DNA of 64,000 nucleotides from Budorcas taxicolor (lineage: Eukaryota > Chordata > Mammalia > Artiodactyla > Bovidae), in NCBI RefSeq assembly GCF_023091745.1, contig NC_068910.1, forward strand, positions 94,740,170 through 94,804,169. Reading direction: 5' to 3'. Shown here in pieces: positions 21,777-34,198 of this stretch. A program made the translations under genes and the position numbers. Numbering within the stretch: the stretch's first letter is position 1; each line of letters starts with the position of its first letter. Below the pieces are notes generated by a model, which was not told the origin of the DNA, made no database searches, and saw only the letters and a list, made by a program, of their open reading frames with translations.

Positions 21777-21994
21777 GCTGTGTGCTTAGTTGTTCAGTCA
21801 TGTCTGACTCTTTGTGACCCCATGGATTGTAGCCCGCCAGGTTCTTCTGTCTGTGGGGATTCTTCAGGCAAGAATTCTGGAGTGGGTTGCCATGCCCTCC
21901 TCCAGGGGATATTCTCAACCCAGGAAACCCAGGTATCCCACAACGCAGGTGGATTCATTACCACCTGAGCCACCAGGGAAGCCCATATGAAGAT
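21777..21994 (-). mobile_element. Bov-tA SINE
   Basis: Complete antisense copy. The 13-bp duplication TTGTAATCCATAT is perfect (21764-21776; 21995-22007). The B-box-like part of the head is decayed (CAGGTATCCC region near 21930). Confidence 0.96.
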
Positions 21995-22207
21995 TTGTAA
22001 TCCATATCTCAATCAAAAACCAAGGCTTTGCTGGTTAATGTAACAAATGTTAGAATTGGACTTTCATGTATGAAATGAGAGCTATTTCTACATATATGGA
22101 TGACTGAAGTATCTTAGCAATCCTGCCCATCCCTAAATATTACATTAAAGGGGGAAACAATTCTGCTAGGCACATATCATATATTTTTAAGAATGATACT
22201 CCAAATT

Positions 22208-23587
22208 CAGTTCAATTCAGTCTCAGTCGCATCCAACTCTTTGTAACCCCATGAACTGCAGCAAGCCAGGCCTCCCTGTCCATCATCAACTCCTGGAGAT
22301 TACCCAAACTCATGTCCATTGAGTCAGTGATGCCATCTAACCATCTCATCCTCTGTTGTCCCCTTCTCCTCCCGCCTTCAATCTTTCCCAACATCAGGGT
22401 CTTTTCAAATGCATCAGATCTTCGCATCAGGTGGCCAAAGTATTGGAGTTTCAGCTTCAACATCAGTCCTACCAATGAACACCCAGGACTGACTTCCTTT
22501 AGGATGGACTGGTTAGATCTCCTTGCAGTCCAAGAGACTCTCAAGAGTCTTCTCCAACACCACAGTTCCAAAAGCATCAATTCTTTGGCACTCAGGTTTA
22601 TTTATAGTCCAACTCTCAGATCCATACACGACCACTGGAAAAACCATAGCTTTGACTAGACAGACCTTTGTTGGCAAAGTAACGTCTCTGCTTTTTAATA
22701 TGCTGTCTATGTTGGTCATAATTTTCTTTCCAAGGAGTAAGGGTCTTTTAATTTCATGGGTGCAAACACTATCTGCAGTTATTTTGGAGCCCCCCAAAAT
22801 AATGCCAGCCACTATATCCCCATCTATTTGTCATGAAGTGATGAGACCAGATGCCATGATCTTTGTTTTCTGAATGTTCAGCTTTAAGCCAACATTTTCA
22901 CTCTCCTCTTTCACTTTCATCAAGAAGCTCTTCAGTTCTTCTTCACTTTCTGCCATAAGGGTGGTGTCATCTGCATATCTGAGGTTATTGATATTTCTCC
23001 CGGCAATCTTGATTCCGGCTTGTGTTTCATCCAGCCCAGTGTTTCTCATGATGTACTCTGTATATAAGTTAAATAAGCAGGGTGACAATATACAGCCTTG
23101 ACATACTCCTTTTCCTATTTGAGATTAGTCTGTTGTTCCATGTCCAGTTCTAACTGTTGCTTCCTGACCTGCATATAGATTTCTCAAGAGGCAGGTCAAG
23201 TGGTCTGATATTCCCATCTCTTTCAGAATTTTCCACAGTTTATTGTGATCCACACAGTCAAAGGCTTTGACATAGTCAGTAAAGCAGAAATAGATGTTTT
23301 TCTGGAGCTCTCTTGCTTTGACAATGATCCAGCAAATGTTAACAATTTGATCTCTGGTTCCTCTGCCTTTTCTAAAACCAGCTTGAACATCTGGAAGTTC
23401 ATGGTTCATGTATTTCTGAAGCCTGTCTTGGAGAATTTTGAGCATTATTTTACTAGTATGTGAGATGAGTACAATTGTGCAGTAGTTTGAGCATTCTTTG
23501 GCATTGCCTTTCTTTGGGATTGGATTGAAAATGTACCTTTTCTAGTCCTGTGGCCACTGCTTAGTTTTCCAAATTTGCTGATATACT
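22208..23587 (-). mobile_element. BovB LINE, 5'-truncated
   Basis: A 1380-bp antisense copy with terminus at 22208 and 5' break within the N-terminal RT region. Minus-strand frames give QAGFRKGRGTRDQIVNI and CFTDYVKAFDCVDHNK (RT motif A, Asp kept) in 23125-23445, YADDTTLMAESEEEL in 22831-23088, and GSESWTINK in 22513-22812, in different frames. Flanks: GATACTCCAAATT (22195-22207) and GATACACCAAATT (23588-23600), a 13-bp duplication with one mismatch. Confidence 0.96.
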
Positions 23588-23813
23588 GATACACCAAATT
23601 AAATTCCCAGATAAATTTGGCTGAGAATGTTGAATACACTGAATGCCTAATATCAGCTATAAATATAGCAGAGTCGTCTTTTTAAAGCACTGACTGGTAA
23701 GTCTAAAATAAATAAAAGGCATAAAAGGCAAGGTTCAGAACAACCTAAATGACCAAAATCTGACTTTATGTAGTATATAGAACAAGATACATTATTTTGT
23801 GTACATTCTTACT

Positions 23814-24033
23814 CATGGTGCTCAGATGCTCAGTCATGTCCGTCTCTTTGCTACCCCATGGACTGTAGCCCACCAGGCTCCTCTGTCCATGGCATTTTCT
23901 AGGCAAGAATACTCGAGTGGGTTGCCATTTCCTCCTCCAGGGGATCTTCCTGACCTTGGGATCAAACCTGAATCTCCTGAGTCTCCTGCAATGGCAAGCA
24001 GATTCTTTACCACTAGCGCCACCTGGGGAGTCC
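23814..24033 (-). mobile_element. Bov-tA SINE
   Basis: Complete antisense copy with the 'ACTAGCGCCACCTGGGGAGTC' type head end (24011-24031). The 11-bp duplication ACATTCTTACT is perfect (23803-23813; 24034-24044). The word ATTCTTACTAAT recurs at about 24137 and 24161; it belongs to the target region. Confidence 0.96.
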
Positions 24034-24044
24034 ACATTCTTACT

Positions 24045-24584
24045 AATCTTCACACCAACACTTTGCTGCCAAATTAAAATTAAAATATACTTTAGACCAA
24101 AGATTGCCACATTTTTATCATACAGACATTTGTTAATCATTCTTACTAATATTTTTAAACATTCTTACTAATATTGCTTAACAAATGTTTGAATTATAAA
24201 AATTTGGCAAACTTTCGTCTTATGTATGTTTTAATTATAGTTTGTCAGCAAAGTGCTGGTGGATGTAAGTCATTTTATCTGCCTTATAATTGACAGCCAC
24301 AGCCTACCCTAAAGCCTAAGAATTGTATTTTACCCAATTATTCTTCAAATGAATGAATATCACTTTAAAACTTTCTAACATATTGAAAACTTCTGCACTC
24401 TTCATTCAAATTTTGCAGCTTTCATCACCTCTATTTAACATTTCCAGATAGCTATTCATTTGGAAACTTCAAATTTCTAAGATGTCTGTGTGGAGGAGTC
24501 CCAATATAGCAGGGTATCTTCATTGTTGTTGTTATTAATGTTCAAATATGATCAGAATAGCAATAAAAATGTGAAAGAAAAAAC
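24045..24584. other. Unassigned AT-rich DNA
   Basis: No repeat or exon recognised apart from the recurring ATTCTTACTAAT word next to the SINE. Confidence 0.45.
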
Positions 24585-24665
24585 TTGCCACTTTACTATA
24601 TACCTGAAACTGACACAACATTGTATATCAACTATACTCCAGAAACAATTTAAAAAAAAGTAAAA
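24585..24665 (+). mobile_element. L1 LINE 3' terminus, short
   Basis: Only the last 80 bp of an L1: 'ACCTGAAACTGACACAACAT', 'GTATATCAACTATACTCCAG' and an A-rich tail. It is better preserved than the related end at 5660. Confidence 0.7.
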
Positions 24666-25234
24666 AGAAAATAAATTTGCTAGCAGCTTCTGCTTTCTAA
24701 AAGTGGGTTTTTAAAATTTAACTTTGGAGCCGATTGTCTCACACTTCTTTAAAAAAAAAACTTTGATCTTCTGAATTAAGTGCATCTAAAATTTAAACAA
24801 GAGCAAAGACTCTTCTTAAAAAATTAAGTGCTGTTTAGTAAAATAATTAGTTGTATTTTTAAGGTAATTTTCCCTTGCTAGATTATGTTCCTGGTGTACG
24901 TCTGTGTTTTAAAAAATATATAGAGTCACACCTTGCCTCCTCACAAGTGCCATGATTATGCATGATCACGTCCATATTCAGGTTTTGCATGCCATTACTT
25001 GAGCCATCACAGGGAGAAGCTGGCAGAAGACATACAGAGCCATACCAGGCTCTCACCTAAAGCCTGGAAAAAACCAAATGGAAGCAGAAAATAGCCTTAC
25101 TCAGTGCAATATGGATTATACTGTGAAGTCCTATATGTGGAGTTGTTTCACACCAAATAACTGAAACCTTTGTAAATGTCTTGAAATTAGACTGGATTTT
25201 TTTATTTCCTTTTGTAACCATAACATTTTTCTTT
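24666..25234. other. Unassigned AT-rich DNA
   Basis: No feature recognised. The part from 24930 to 25110 is slightly richer in G and C and may be an old repeat that I cannot name. Confidence 0.4.
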
Positions 25235-26435
25235 TACAAAAAAATTTATTGATATATAATTGATTTATAATGTTATATTCATTTCTGCTGTACAGCAAAA
25301 TGATTTAGTTATACACACACATACACACACATGTATACACACATATTTTTTCATATTCTGTTCCATTATGATTTGCCACATGATATTGTATCTGGTTCCC
25401 TGTGCTATACAGTAAGACCTTATTGTTTATCCATTCTATATACAATAGTTTGCATTTGCTAATCCCAAAGTCCCAACCCATCCTTCTCCTAGTCTCTTCT
25501 CTGTGTCTGCAAACCTTTCTTTTTCATAGATAAGTTAATTTGTTTCATATTTAGATTCCACGGATTCCCCGCTGGCTCAGCATCTGCCTGCAATGTGGGA
25601 GACCCGGGTTCAATTCGTGGGTTGGAAAGATCCCCTGGAGAAGGAAATGGCAACCCACTCCAGTACTCTTGCCTGGAAAATTCCATGGACTGAGTAGTTT
25701 GGTAAGCTACAGTCCATAGGGTCACAAAGAGTTGGAGACGACTGAGTGACTTCACTTTTCACTTTAGATTCCACATATAAGTGATATTATGTGATATTTG
25801 CCTTTGTCTTTCTAACTGACTTAGTGTGATAACCTCTAGGCCCATCCATGTTGGTGAAAATGGCAATATTTCATTCTTTTTTATGGCTAAGTAGACTGAG
25901 CATGCACTCAGTGTTCCATTGTATTTATGTGCCACGTCCTGTTGACCGACTCATCTACTGATAGACATTTAGGTTGTTTCCACGTTTTGGCTATTGTGAA
26001 CATCGTTATGAACATAGGGGTGCAGGTATCTTTTTGAATTATAGTTTTGTTGGGATACATGTCTAGAGGTAGAATTGTTTGTAACTCTATTTTTATTTTT
26101 TTGAAGAACCTCAGAGACACAATTTTCCCTCGTGACCACACCAATTTACATTTCCACCAACAATGTAGCAGGGTTCCCTTTTCTTCTTGCCCTATCCAGC
26201 ATTTGTTATTTGTAGATTTTTTAAATGATGGCCATTCTGACTGGCTGAGGTAGTGTTTTGATTTGCATTTCTCTAGTAATTAGCAGTGTTGAGCATCTTT
26301 TCATGTGCCATCTGTGTGTCTTCTTTGTATAATTGCCTAAGTCTTCTACATATTTTTCAACTGAGTTTTTTGTTTGTTTTGTTGAGTTTCGTGAGCTGTT
26401 TGTAAACTTTGGAAGTTAAACATTTGTCCTTTTGT
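25235..26435 (-). mobile_element. L1 LINE, ORF2 end and 3' UTR, old
   Basis: Antisense L1 interrupted by a Bov-tA. From the 3' end inwards: 'TTGATTTATAATGTTATATT' (25259-25278), 'GGTTCCCTGTGCTATACAGT' (25394-25413), 'TTAGATTCCACATATAAGTG', 'CATCTACTGATAGACATTTA' (25951-25970), 'ATTTACATTTCCACCAACAA' (26143-26162) and 'TTTGATTTGCATTTCTCTAG' (26257-26276). The minus strand still reads fragments of the ORF2 C-terminus, such as 'DTCTPMFITMFTIAKTWKQP' in 25908-26144. Confidence 0.88.
25562..25763 (+). mobile_element. Bov-tA SINE nested in L1
   Basis: Sense copy with a slightly shortened head and B-box-like GGTTCAATTCG. The 11-bp duplication TTAGATTCCAC (25551-25561; 25764-25774) is the L1 3' UTR sequence itself, which proves the nesting. 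Confidence 0.96.
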
Positions 26436-26792
26436 AACCATGCTCTTGAGGCTGGAGGTGATGTTTGCTGTCACCTGATGATCACTCTTGTGTCCAAATC
26501 TAATTCTCTAGGAAAAGATTAATACTTGGAGTGTAAGACTCCATTGGTGTGAAGAGTGAAGAGTTGTCTCTCTACTCTTCAGAGAGACAGGTTCTTCAAC
26601 TGTAACAGGAGGAATTCCAGGGCCTTCCTCACCATGGATGGGAATGCTGGCCAGATGTGAGTGTGATCCTCTACTTTAGTGAAATAAGACAGAAGCTTAG
26701 AAAAAACTGAAAACCTGTGGGAAATTTTGTAGGATATGTTGGGCCTTTAGACTCTTAAGGAAGTTATATTTAATGTTTTTATTGTAACTAAG

Positions 26793-26824
<32 letters not shown>

Positions 26825-27189
26825 CTCTAAGCTTTCAGTGAAATGTACAGTATTGAAGGAACTGAAGCTTGGCTCTGTGCCCAGGGTAGGAAACCAAGTG
26901 CCCCAGGGAAGAGCAGTATCAGGTTGAGGTGAGGGTGTTCTGAGACTGTAAGAGAAACTTCCAAAGAAGGGAGAATAGTTTGCAGGCAGACTGACTGCAA
27001 GCAGTGCTTGAGCACACAGGACAGTGTCTCTGACCACTGAGCTTTCACCTTAAATGGAAATGTTACTCTGATGTTTGGAACCTTTACACATACACAATTT
27101 TTTCTCACCGATTTTAAAACGCTCTTAATTTTATTCAACAATATCTAATTAGATATGTTTCTTCTATATTCTGAAGAAGAAATAATACA
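26436..27189. other. Unassigned DNA with a TG microsatellite
   Basis: Holds the TG repeat at 26794-26822. The part from 26830 to 27050 has higher GC and open frames on the minus strand (104 and 96 codons), but they show no recognisable domain and no supporting context. Confidence 0.45.
26794..26822. repeat. (TG)n microsatellite
   Basis: About 14 uninterrupted TG units, the longest perfect dinucleotide repeat of the window and thus the best candidate for length variation between individuals. Confidence 0.95.
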
Positions 27190-27612
27190 AAACATAGAAA
27201 AATCCTGTGTACATAAAAAATTTTGCCAGGTAAGTATTAATTATAATTGTGGCTATTGGGAAACATCAAACTGTCTAATAATGGGAAATTAGGAAAATAA
27301 TAATGAATTTATTTGATAGAATAATTGCAACCATTAAAAATGGATAATAAAACCTTGGTAAATACACAAGTAAATACTTATAAAATTTAACATCTTAATA
27401 ATAAGCATTTACTTGTGTAAAAATGCAGGATACAAAATATCATTCAACAACAATATGCTCTGGAGGAGGAAAATGACCAGGAAATGATATATTAAAATAA
27501 TAGGAAGAGTTATAGTAGGATTGTTGGATTATAGTTATTTTAATTATTTTCTTCTGGCATCCTAATTATGCTTAATAATTTTTATAATTAAATTTTAAAA
27601 ATTAAAAAAAAA
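27190..27612 (+). mobile_element. Probable old LINE 3' end
   Basis: Resembles the region after ORF2 of an old L1 ('GCAACCATTAAAAATGGATA' at 27328-27347, a late T-rich block and an A-run at 27602-27613). The match is weak, and the family is uncertain. Confidence 0.35.
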
Positions 27613-27746
27613 AGACGTCTATCTAAGTATACAGAAAGTTAAGTCAAGAGGCAAATACAAAGAGATAATTGAGGAAATTTGAGTGCTCAGATGTGTGAAT
27701 AGAATAAAGACTTTTCTTTTAACCTGAGGCTGCTCTATTCTGCCAG

Positions 27747-27962
27747 CTTCCCAGGTGGTTTAGTGGGAAAGAATCCACCTGCCAAGCAGGAGATGCAGGT
27801 TTGATCCCTGGGTCAGAAACATCCCCTGGAGAAGGAAATGACAACCCACTCCAGTATTCTTGGCTGGGAAATCCCAAGGGCAGAGGAGCCTGATGGGCTA
27901 GAGTCCACATGGTCACAAAAGAGTCAGACATGATTTAGCAACTAAACAACAATAAAAAATAG
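27747..27962 (+). mobile_element. Bov-tA SINE
   Basis: Complete sense copy with B-box-like GGTTTGATCCC at 27798-27808 and a (CAATAA)-type tail. The 14-bp duplication has one mismatch (CTCTATTCTGCCAG at 27733-27746; CTTTATTCTGCCAG at 27963-27976). Confidence 0.96.
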
Positions 27963-27976
27963 CTTTATTCTGCCAG

Positions 27977-29159
27977 GCAAGCTAAATTGCATGATTTACT
28001 GAGGTAGAAAACCAAACCACCATAGTCCAAGATAAAAAATATTTTGCAATTTAGGAATTTTTATTTTTGAAAGACAAATTTGATTGTCTATGTCCAGAGA
28101 TTTTGTTTTTATCTGCCTTTAATCTAGCATCTCCTTCAACAAGGGAGCAGTCTCCTCTGGGTCCTCAAATTGAAAGACAGGTCAGAGTTCTTGAGTTCTC
28201 TTGTAATATCACCTTTTTCCTCCAGTGTCCTCACTTTGTGACTGTGAAGAGGAAAAAGATATACTTTTTATTTCTATTTTTCCATTTGATTATATTATTT
28301 CACTGATTGTTTTCCAAATAGCTAACAGATAAACATCTTCGGAATATGTTGTTACTGTATTTTATAATAGTAATACAAATTTTAATGTCACCATCAAGGA
28401 AGAACATATTCTTGCTCAAATATTTATATTTGACAGTGTGATGTAATACTAGCCCAATTCTGTGTTATCAAGAAGAGGGCATGTATTTTTAGGAGTTTTA
28501 AGCTTCTTAGTTCTTTTCACTTCACACTATTTCCAGACCTTTCCTATGGGAAAGCCTTTATTTCTCTCTGCTTTACTCTCTTTGTTAGCATCTTCTCTCA
28601 GGAAAAGAACTGAGAAAAAGTTTCATTCATCTCCTAAACTATGTACAAAATTAGTTCTTTATGGAAGATGAATACTTCAAAAAGGACAAAAGCCTTAACT
28701 TTTCAGAAAAAATTTGACCACTGTCAACATTTCAGTTAGATTTTATCTTGAATGATGTTAAGGGTTAGAGGGTAATACATAACATTATATGAACTAGGTT
28801 AGGTTTAAAATCAAAGTACATCCCATCTGGAGTGGAGAAAGATGAGATTTATGTTGTCATTCAGTTCATGTCTTGGCTCTTCCTACCACATGGATAGTGC
28901 TGGCTGGCAGTTAGAGATAATGAGGGAAACACACAAAGCTAACTGGGAACGTATGGTTCTTCATTTAAAAAAATTAAAATGGAGAGAGTAAGAAAGTGAC
29001 AGAAGATAACGATATCATTTGGAATCTTGAATTTAATCATATCTGCACGTCTCAGTTTCTCTTCCCCAATCATCATAGTCATCATCAACACCATAAAGTG
29101 TATAGATTGTATATAAATGTACTGTATATAAAGTGTACTGTATTCTGTATATAAACATC
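27977..29159. other. Unassigned DNA
   Basis: About 1.2 kb with no recognised repeat. Open frames of 79 and 69 codons (28067-28306 and 28462-28671, plus) have no recognisable domains. Confidence 0.45.
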
Positions 29160-29262
29160 AGACTAAGTATTTTCTGTGAATGTCCTCAATGAAATTTCAT
29201 AACAATTCAGGGAGAAAGGTTCTATTATTCTCTCTGTAGATAGGAAACAGAGATCAGAGAGT
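29160..29262 (-). mobile_element. MIR SINE fragment, ancient
   Basis: Reverse complement of the MIR core and 3' half in decayed form: 'CATAACAATTCAGGGAGAAA', 'TTCTATTATTCTCTCTGTAG' and 'AGGAAACAGAGATCAGAGAG'. Confidence 0.6.
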
Positions 29263-31160
29263 ATAGGTGTCACAGATGGCATTTCCCAGGGAACAGCATC
29301 TTGTACGGACTTCAGCATTCAGGGTGTTTATTAAGGAAGGCTCTTGAGACCAATCCTTGTGGAAGTGAAGGGAAGCAAGTAGTAGTGGGAAGACAGAGAA
29401 GTTAAGTGTAGTGCAGACCTAAAGGCTGTCTTGGAGTTGTCTCCAGGAGCTCTAGGGCCATAATGCTACTTCAAAGATGTGCAGTTGGGCAAGATTTTGG
29501 TTCTTTATAACCTGCTTCATCATTTCTTAGTTTTGAGTCATCTAGGGAAGAGGGTGGTACTTGAGATGAGGTGAGACAAGTAGGGGAGACAATTGTCTCT
29601 TCACTTGAGACAATTCTTGGAGGGATTAACAGTTGAAAGCTGCTGCCAGGGGCACTCTCCCCAAACAGGGCCTCAAGTCCATCACTGAGTGGGGATCTGG
29701 ATAATATATAACTGTGTCTACCACAGTAAGTGATTAGTTTAGGATTTCACAAGAAGAACCAGGGCATTAATCTTGGCAGTTGGATTCAACAGGTGGATCT
29801 CAACTATTAACATCCTGTTGCTTCTTTTCAGCCTAATGATAAGAACTGTGTTCTCATTCTTGCAGCTGAGAGAGTCCTGGGTAATATATTACCCTATTTT
29901 TGAAACCCTCCTCACATGTATTGTGTTATAAATTCTTTAAAAGTTATGCATTTTGTGTAAGGAAATATAATCGAGATAACTTTGCTGAGGTAGTGAGTTC
30001 ATTCTCCAAATCAAGGATGATAATCATTTCCTAGAGACAGCTTTCCTGTTCTTCCCTCCCAAAATGAATCAAGATTTTAAAATAATGTTTTGTGAAACCA
30101 TCATAATTTCTTTGACAACACTTTTCTCAGCATATGACTGTCCATTTACTTGTTAGAGTATTTGGAATTGCTTAACAATTTACTGAATAGGTGAAATAAT
30201 TAATTTTTAAGAACTGATGCTATTTTTATATATTATTTCCCCTCATGTAGGAGAATAAAAGTTGTGGGCCTTTTGGTATAAGGTCCAAATGTGACAATTA
30301 CCTTTTAGTTATTTTTTCTCAAGCCCCCTTTTAAGTGTTAAATTCACAATTTCAATCATTTTATGCTGAAAGATAATGCATTAGTTTGAGAGAAGTTGAA
30401 TAATTTTTTATTTAAAGAAATAAATTTATTCATGAAGCAAACGAAAAGACATCCTATAACTAGTAACTTTGAAAGTAGTAGAATGACTTCATGCTTACTG
30501 AAGGGAAGATTGGTAAAATAAGAATATTAAGGATTAGCCTGAAAATAAAAATCAAATCATTTTCTGGTCACATAGGCATTAGATTCTTTGTTAACAAGTT
30601 TCAGTAAAGTTGCTTGTCTGTTATAACATGTCAGGTTTAAAATCTAGTATCTCTCGAGACATATGGAATGCACAAGACAGGTTGATATTACTATTTTTTA
30701 AGAATGACTTCAGAGCTTTCCTAAAACACTTTACCTCAATGGGGGTAAAAATGATTTCAAACTTTTGAATTTTGAACAGGTTATCTCAATCATTTGGATT
30801 CCAGGTAAGTAATTAGGGAAAATAACATGGAAAAAAATGATATAGAGTAATACTGAAGTATAATTTACTGGTGCTGGTAAAAGTTTTTAAAAAGCAGATT
30901 CATCATAAAATTGCACCTATAATTGACAACCTGAGATCCAGATAACTAGATAGATATGGAGGCTTTAAAGGTTAGTATATTATGACAGGTATAAACTTGA
31001 AAAGTTTGAATCCCACTGAGGCAAAACCAAAGTGTTAGAAAGACAAAAGTGAAATAAAATGGGTAAAAAGAGAGCTTAAAAACTGATAATGTAAAAACAA
31101 AAACTTAAAAGATGACATTCTTCCAAGGGTGCATAAACTGCAAAAATGTATTCATGTAAC
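29263..31160. other. Unassigned DNA, with a possible unnamed old repeat at 29270-29720
   Basis: The piece at 29270-29720 is richer in G and C than its surroundings and looks like an ancient dispersed repeat, but I cannot name the family. The remainder (29720-31160) is AT-rich with nothing recognised. Confidence 0.35.
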
Positions 31161-32141
31161 AGAAACCTGTATGCAGGTCAGGAGGCAACATTTAGAACTG
31201 GACATGGAACAATGGACTGGTTCAAATAGGAAAAGGAGTACATCAAGGCTGTACATTGTCACCCTGCTTATTTAACTTATATGCAGAGTACATCATGAGA
31301 AACACTGGACTGGAAGAAACACAAGCTGGAATCAAGATTGCCAGGAGAAATATCAATAACCTCAGATATGCAGATTATATCACCCTTATGGCAGAAAGTG
31401 AAGAGGAACTAAAAAGCCTCTTGATGAAAGTGAAAGAGGAAAGTGGAAAAGTTGGCTTAAAGCTCAAGATTTAGAAAATGATCATGTCATCTGGTCCTGT
31501 CACTTCATGGGAAATAGATAGGGAAACAGTATCAGCCTTTATTTTTGGGGGCTCCAAAATCACTGCAGATGGTGATTGCAGCCATGAAATTAAAAGATGC
31601 TTACTCCTTGGAAGAAAAGTTATGACCAACCTAGATAGCATATTGAAAAGCAGAGACATTACTTTGCCAACAAAGGTCCGTCTAGTCAAGGCTATGGTTT
31701 TTCCAGTGGTCATGTATGGATGTGAGAGTTGGACTGTGAAGAAAGCTGAGAACTGAAGAATTGATGCTTTTGAACTGTGGTGTTAGAGAAGACTCTTGAG
31801 AGTCCCTTGGACTGCAAGGAGATCCAACCAATCCATTCTGAAGGAGGTCAGCCCTGAGATTTCTCTAGAAGGAATGATGCTGGAGCTGAAACTCCAGTCT
31901 TTGGCCACCTCATGTGAAGAGTTGACTCATTGGAAAAGACTCTGAGGCTGGGAGGGATTGGGGGCAGGAGGAGAAGGGGACGACCAAGGATGAGATGGCT
32001 GGATGGCATCACAGACTCGATGGACGTGAGTCAGAGTGAACTCTGGGAGTTGGTGATGGACAGGAAGGCCTGACATGCTGCGATTCATGGGGTCGCAAAG
32101 AGTTGGACACGACTGAGTGACTGAACTGAACTGAACTGAAT
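31161..32141 (+). mobile_element. BovB LINE, 5'-truncated, RT motif C mutated
   Basis: A 980-bp sense copy that starts just after RT motif A ('GAAACCTGTATGCAGGTCAG') and ends with a clean (CTGAA)n at 32121-32140. The first frame (31256-31474) reads RYADYITLMAESEEEL: the second catalytic Asp of YADD is Tyr (TAT at 31376-31378), a change that would abolish RT activity. Stops follow at 31471 and at the GAG-AAC-TGA near 31754. The flanking duplication is not clear. Confidence 0.95.
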
Positions 32142-32522
32142 CATTTTTTTCTAATAAAACATCATTAACTTTTTATAAGTGCAAATAACACATCGCACAT
32201 AAGGTTTTATATATACATTATATAATATATAATATATATAATATGTTTATAAGGAGCTATTGTAGAAAATGTTTAAATTACTTGACTAGTAGTACTGAAC
32301 TTTTCACTTTCTAATTCTTGGACTCTTTGTTTACCAAGGACAGATACCTTTCAGTCATCTGGTCAGCTAAACTCTACCTGGATTAATCTTAAAATTGACT
32401 CAGATCAGCTCAGATAACCAAACCTGAAAGCACAGGAAAAAAATAAGAAAAGTTAATTTTCTGCAGTAGTTCCTAGCTTCAGGGTTTTATGTTTACTTGG
32501 ATTAGGAGAAAATATTCTTTAT
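32142..32522. other. Unassigned DNA with a TA-rich tract
   Basis: An alternating TATA/AATATA tract at about 32205-32248, with no dispersed repeat recognised. Confidence 0.5.
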
Positions 32523-32533
32523 TTTTCACTCTT

Positions 32534-33462
32534 TGGTTCAGTTGCCCAGTATTGTCCAACTCTTTTGTAACCCAATGAACTGGGGTTTCCTGTCCATCAC
32601 CAACACCCAGAGTTTGCTCAAACTTATGTGTGTCGAGTCAGTGATACCATTAACATCTCATCATCTGTCACCCCCTTCTCCTCCTGCCTTCAGTGTTTCC
32701 CAGCATCAGGGTTTTTTTCCAATGAGTCAGTCCTTAGCATCAGGTGGCCAAAGTATTGGAGTTTCAACTTCAGCATCAGTCCTTCCAAAGAATATTCAGG
32801 ACTGATTTCCTTTAGGATTGAATAGTTGGATCTCCTTGCAGTCCAAGGAACTCTCAAGAGTCTTCTCCAACACCACAGTTCAAAGCATCAATTCCTCAAT
32901 GCTCAGCTTCCTTTATGGTCCAACTCTCACATCCATACATTGACTGCAGGAAAAACCATAGCTTTGACTGGATGGACATTTATTGGCAAAGTAATGTCTC
33001 TGCTTTTTAATATGCTGTCTAGGTTGGAGATAGCTTTTCTTCCAAGGAACAAGCTCTTTTAATTTCATGGCTGCATCACCATCTGCAGTGATTCTGGAGG
33101 CCTCCTTGCCCCCCAAAAAAGTCTGTCACTGTTTCCATTGTTTCCCCATCTGTTTGCCATGAAGGGATGTGACCAGATGCTGTGATCTTAGTTTTCTGAA
33201 TGTTGAGCTTTAAGCCAACATTTTCAAACTCCTTTTTACCTTTCATCAAAAGGCTCTTAATTCCTCTTCTCTTTCTGCCATGTGGTATTATCTGGATATC
33301 TGAGGTTGTTGATATTTCTTCTGGCCATCTTGATTCCAGCTTGTGCCTCATCAACCCGGCATTTCACATGATGTACTCTACATATAAGTTAAATAAGCAG
33401 GGTGAGGATATACAGAATTGATGTACACCTTTCCCAATTTATAGCCAGTCTGTTGCTCCAAG
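32534..33462 (-). mobile_element. BovB LINE, 5'-truncated, older
   Basis: A 929-bp antisense copy framed by the perfect 11-bp duplication TTTTCACTCTT (32523-32533; 33463-33473). On the minus strand the RT motif C region reads RYPDNTTW in place of RYADDTTL (near 33303-33280), so both the Ala and the second Asp are lost. Several indels disturb the frame, for example in the AAAAAAG run near 33115. Confidence 0.95.
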
Positions 33463-33473
33463 TTTTCACTCTT

Positions 33474-33788
33474 ACCTGGCTTTGTTTACAGTTTGCCTCA
33501 CTGTGGTGAATGAAACCCAACAAACGTCATTTTGCAATCCTCAACTGTTAGATACAACATGAGAGTTGCTCAGCTGTTTATGTTCTATAAGTCCATCTGA
33601 TAACTTAAAGAGTCACTGATTTTAACAAGTCAGAGAAGTAGTATTTTTAGATATAATTTACTTTATTGCTTAAATTGAGTATTTCACATATTAGAGTAAG
33701 TAAAGAGGTATATATTAAATAACATATACTATTTTATTAACTTCTATTATTCATTATTCCATATGAAATAAAAGTAGGAAAAGGGGAC
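33474..33788. other. Unassigned AT-rich DNA
   Basis: About 315 bp between two antisense BovB copies; nothing recognised. Confidence 0.45.
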
Positions 33789-34106
33789 AGTTCAGTTCAA
33801 TTCAATTCAGTCACTCAGCCATGTCCAATTCTTTCTGTCCCCATGGACAGCAGCACGCCAGGCTTCCTTGTCCATCACCAACTCCCAGAGCTTATTCAAA
33901 CTCATGATCATCGAGTCGGTGATGTCATCCAACAATCTCATCCTCTGTTGTCCCCTTCTTCTCCTGCCTTCAATCTTTCCTAGCATCAGGGTCCTTTCCT
34001 GACGAGTCAGTTCTTGGCATCAGTTGGCAAATGTGTTGGAGTTTCAGCTTCAACATCAGTCCTTTCAATGAATATTCAGAGCTGATTTCATTTAGGATTG
34101 GTTGAG
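33789..34106 (-). mobile_element. BovB 3' tail fragment
   Basis: Antisense BovB terminus, from the (TTCAATTCAATTCAG) end at 33789 through 'CTCATCCTCTGTTGTCCCC' to 'GATTTCATTTAGGATTGG' at 34085-34102, where it breaks off. No clear flanking duplication. Confidence 0.93.
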
Positions 34107-34198
34107 TCTAAGTTTGTCAATTATTGTTTGATGTAAAATTGAATATGAAATTACATTTACTAATGCTTACTTAACTAACAAATCTGATCACATGGATC

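Noticed and set aside
23834..24037. Recurrent small 'protein family' (about 60-90 codons, with words such as PGKNTGVGCHFLLQ) at many places
   Set aside because: These are translations of Bov-tA, BovA and BOV-A2 SINEs in various frames, which explains the recurrence.
26827..27141. 104-codon minus-strand frame beside the TG repeat
   Set aside because: No recognisable domain; one overlapping frame is partly the translation of the microsatellite.
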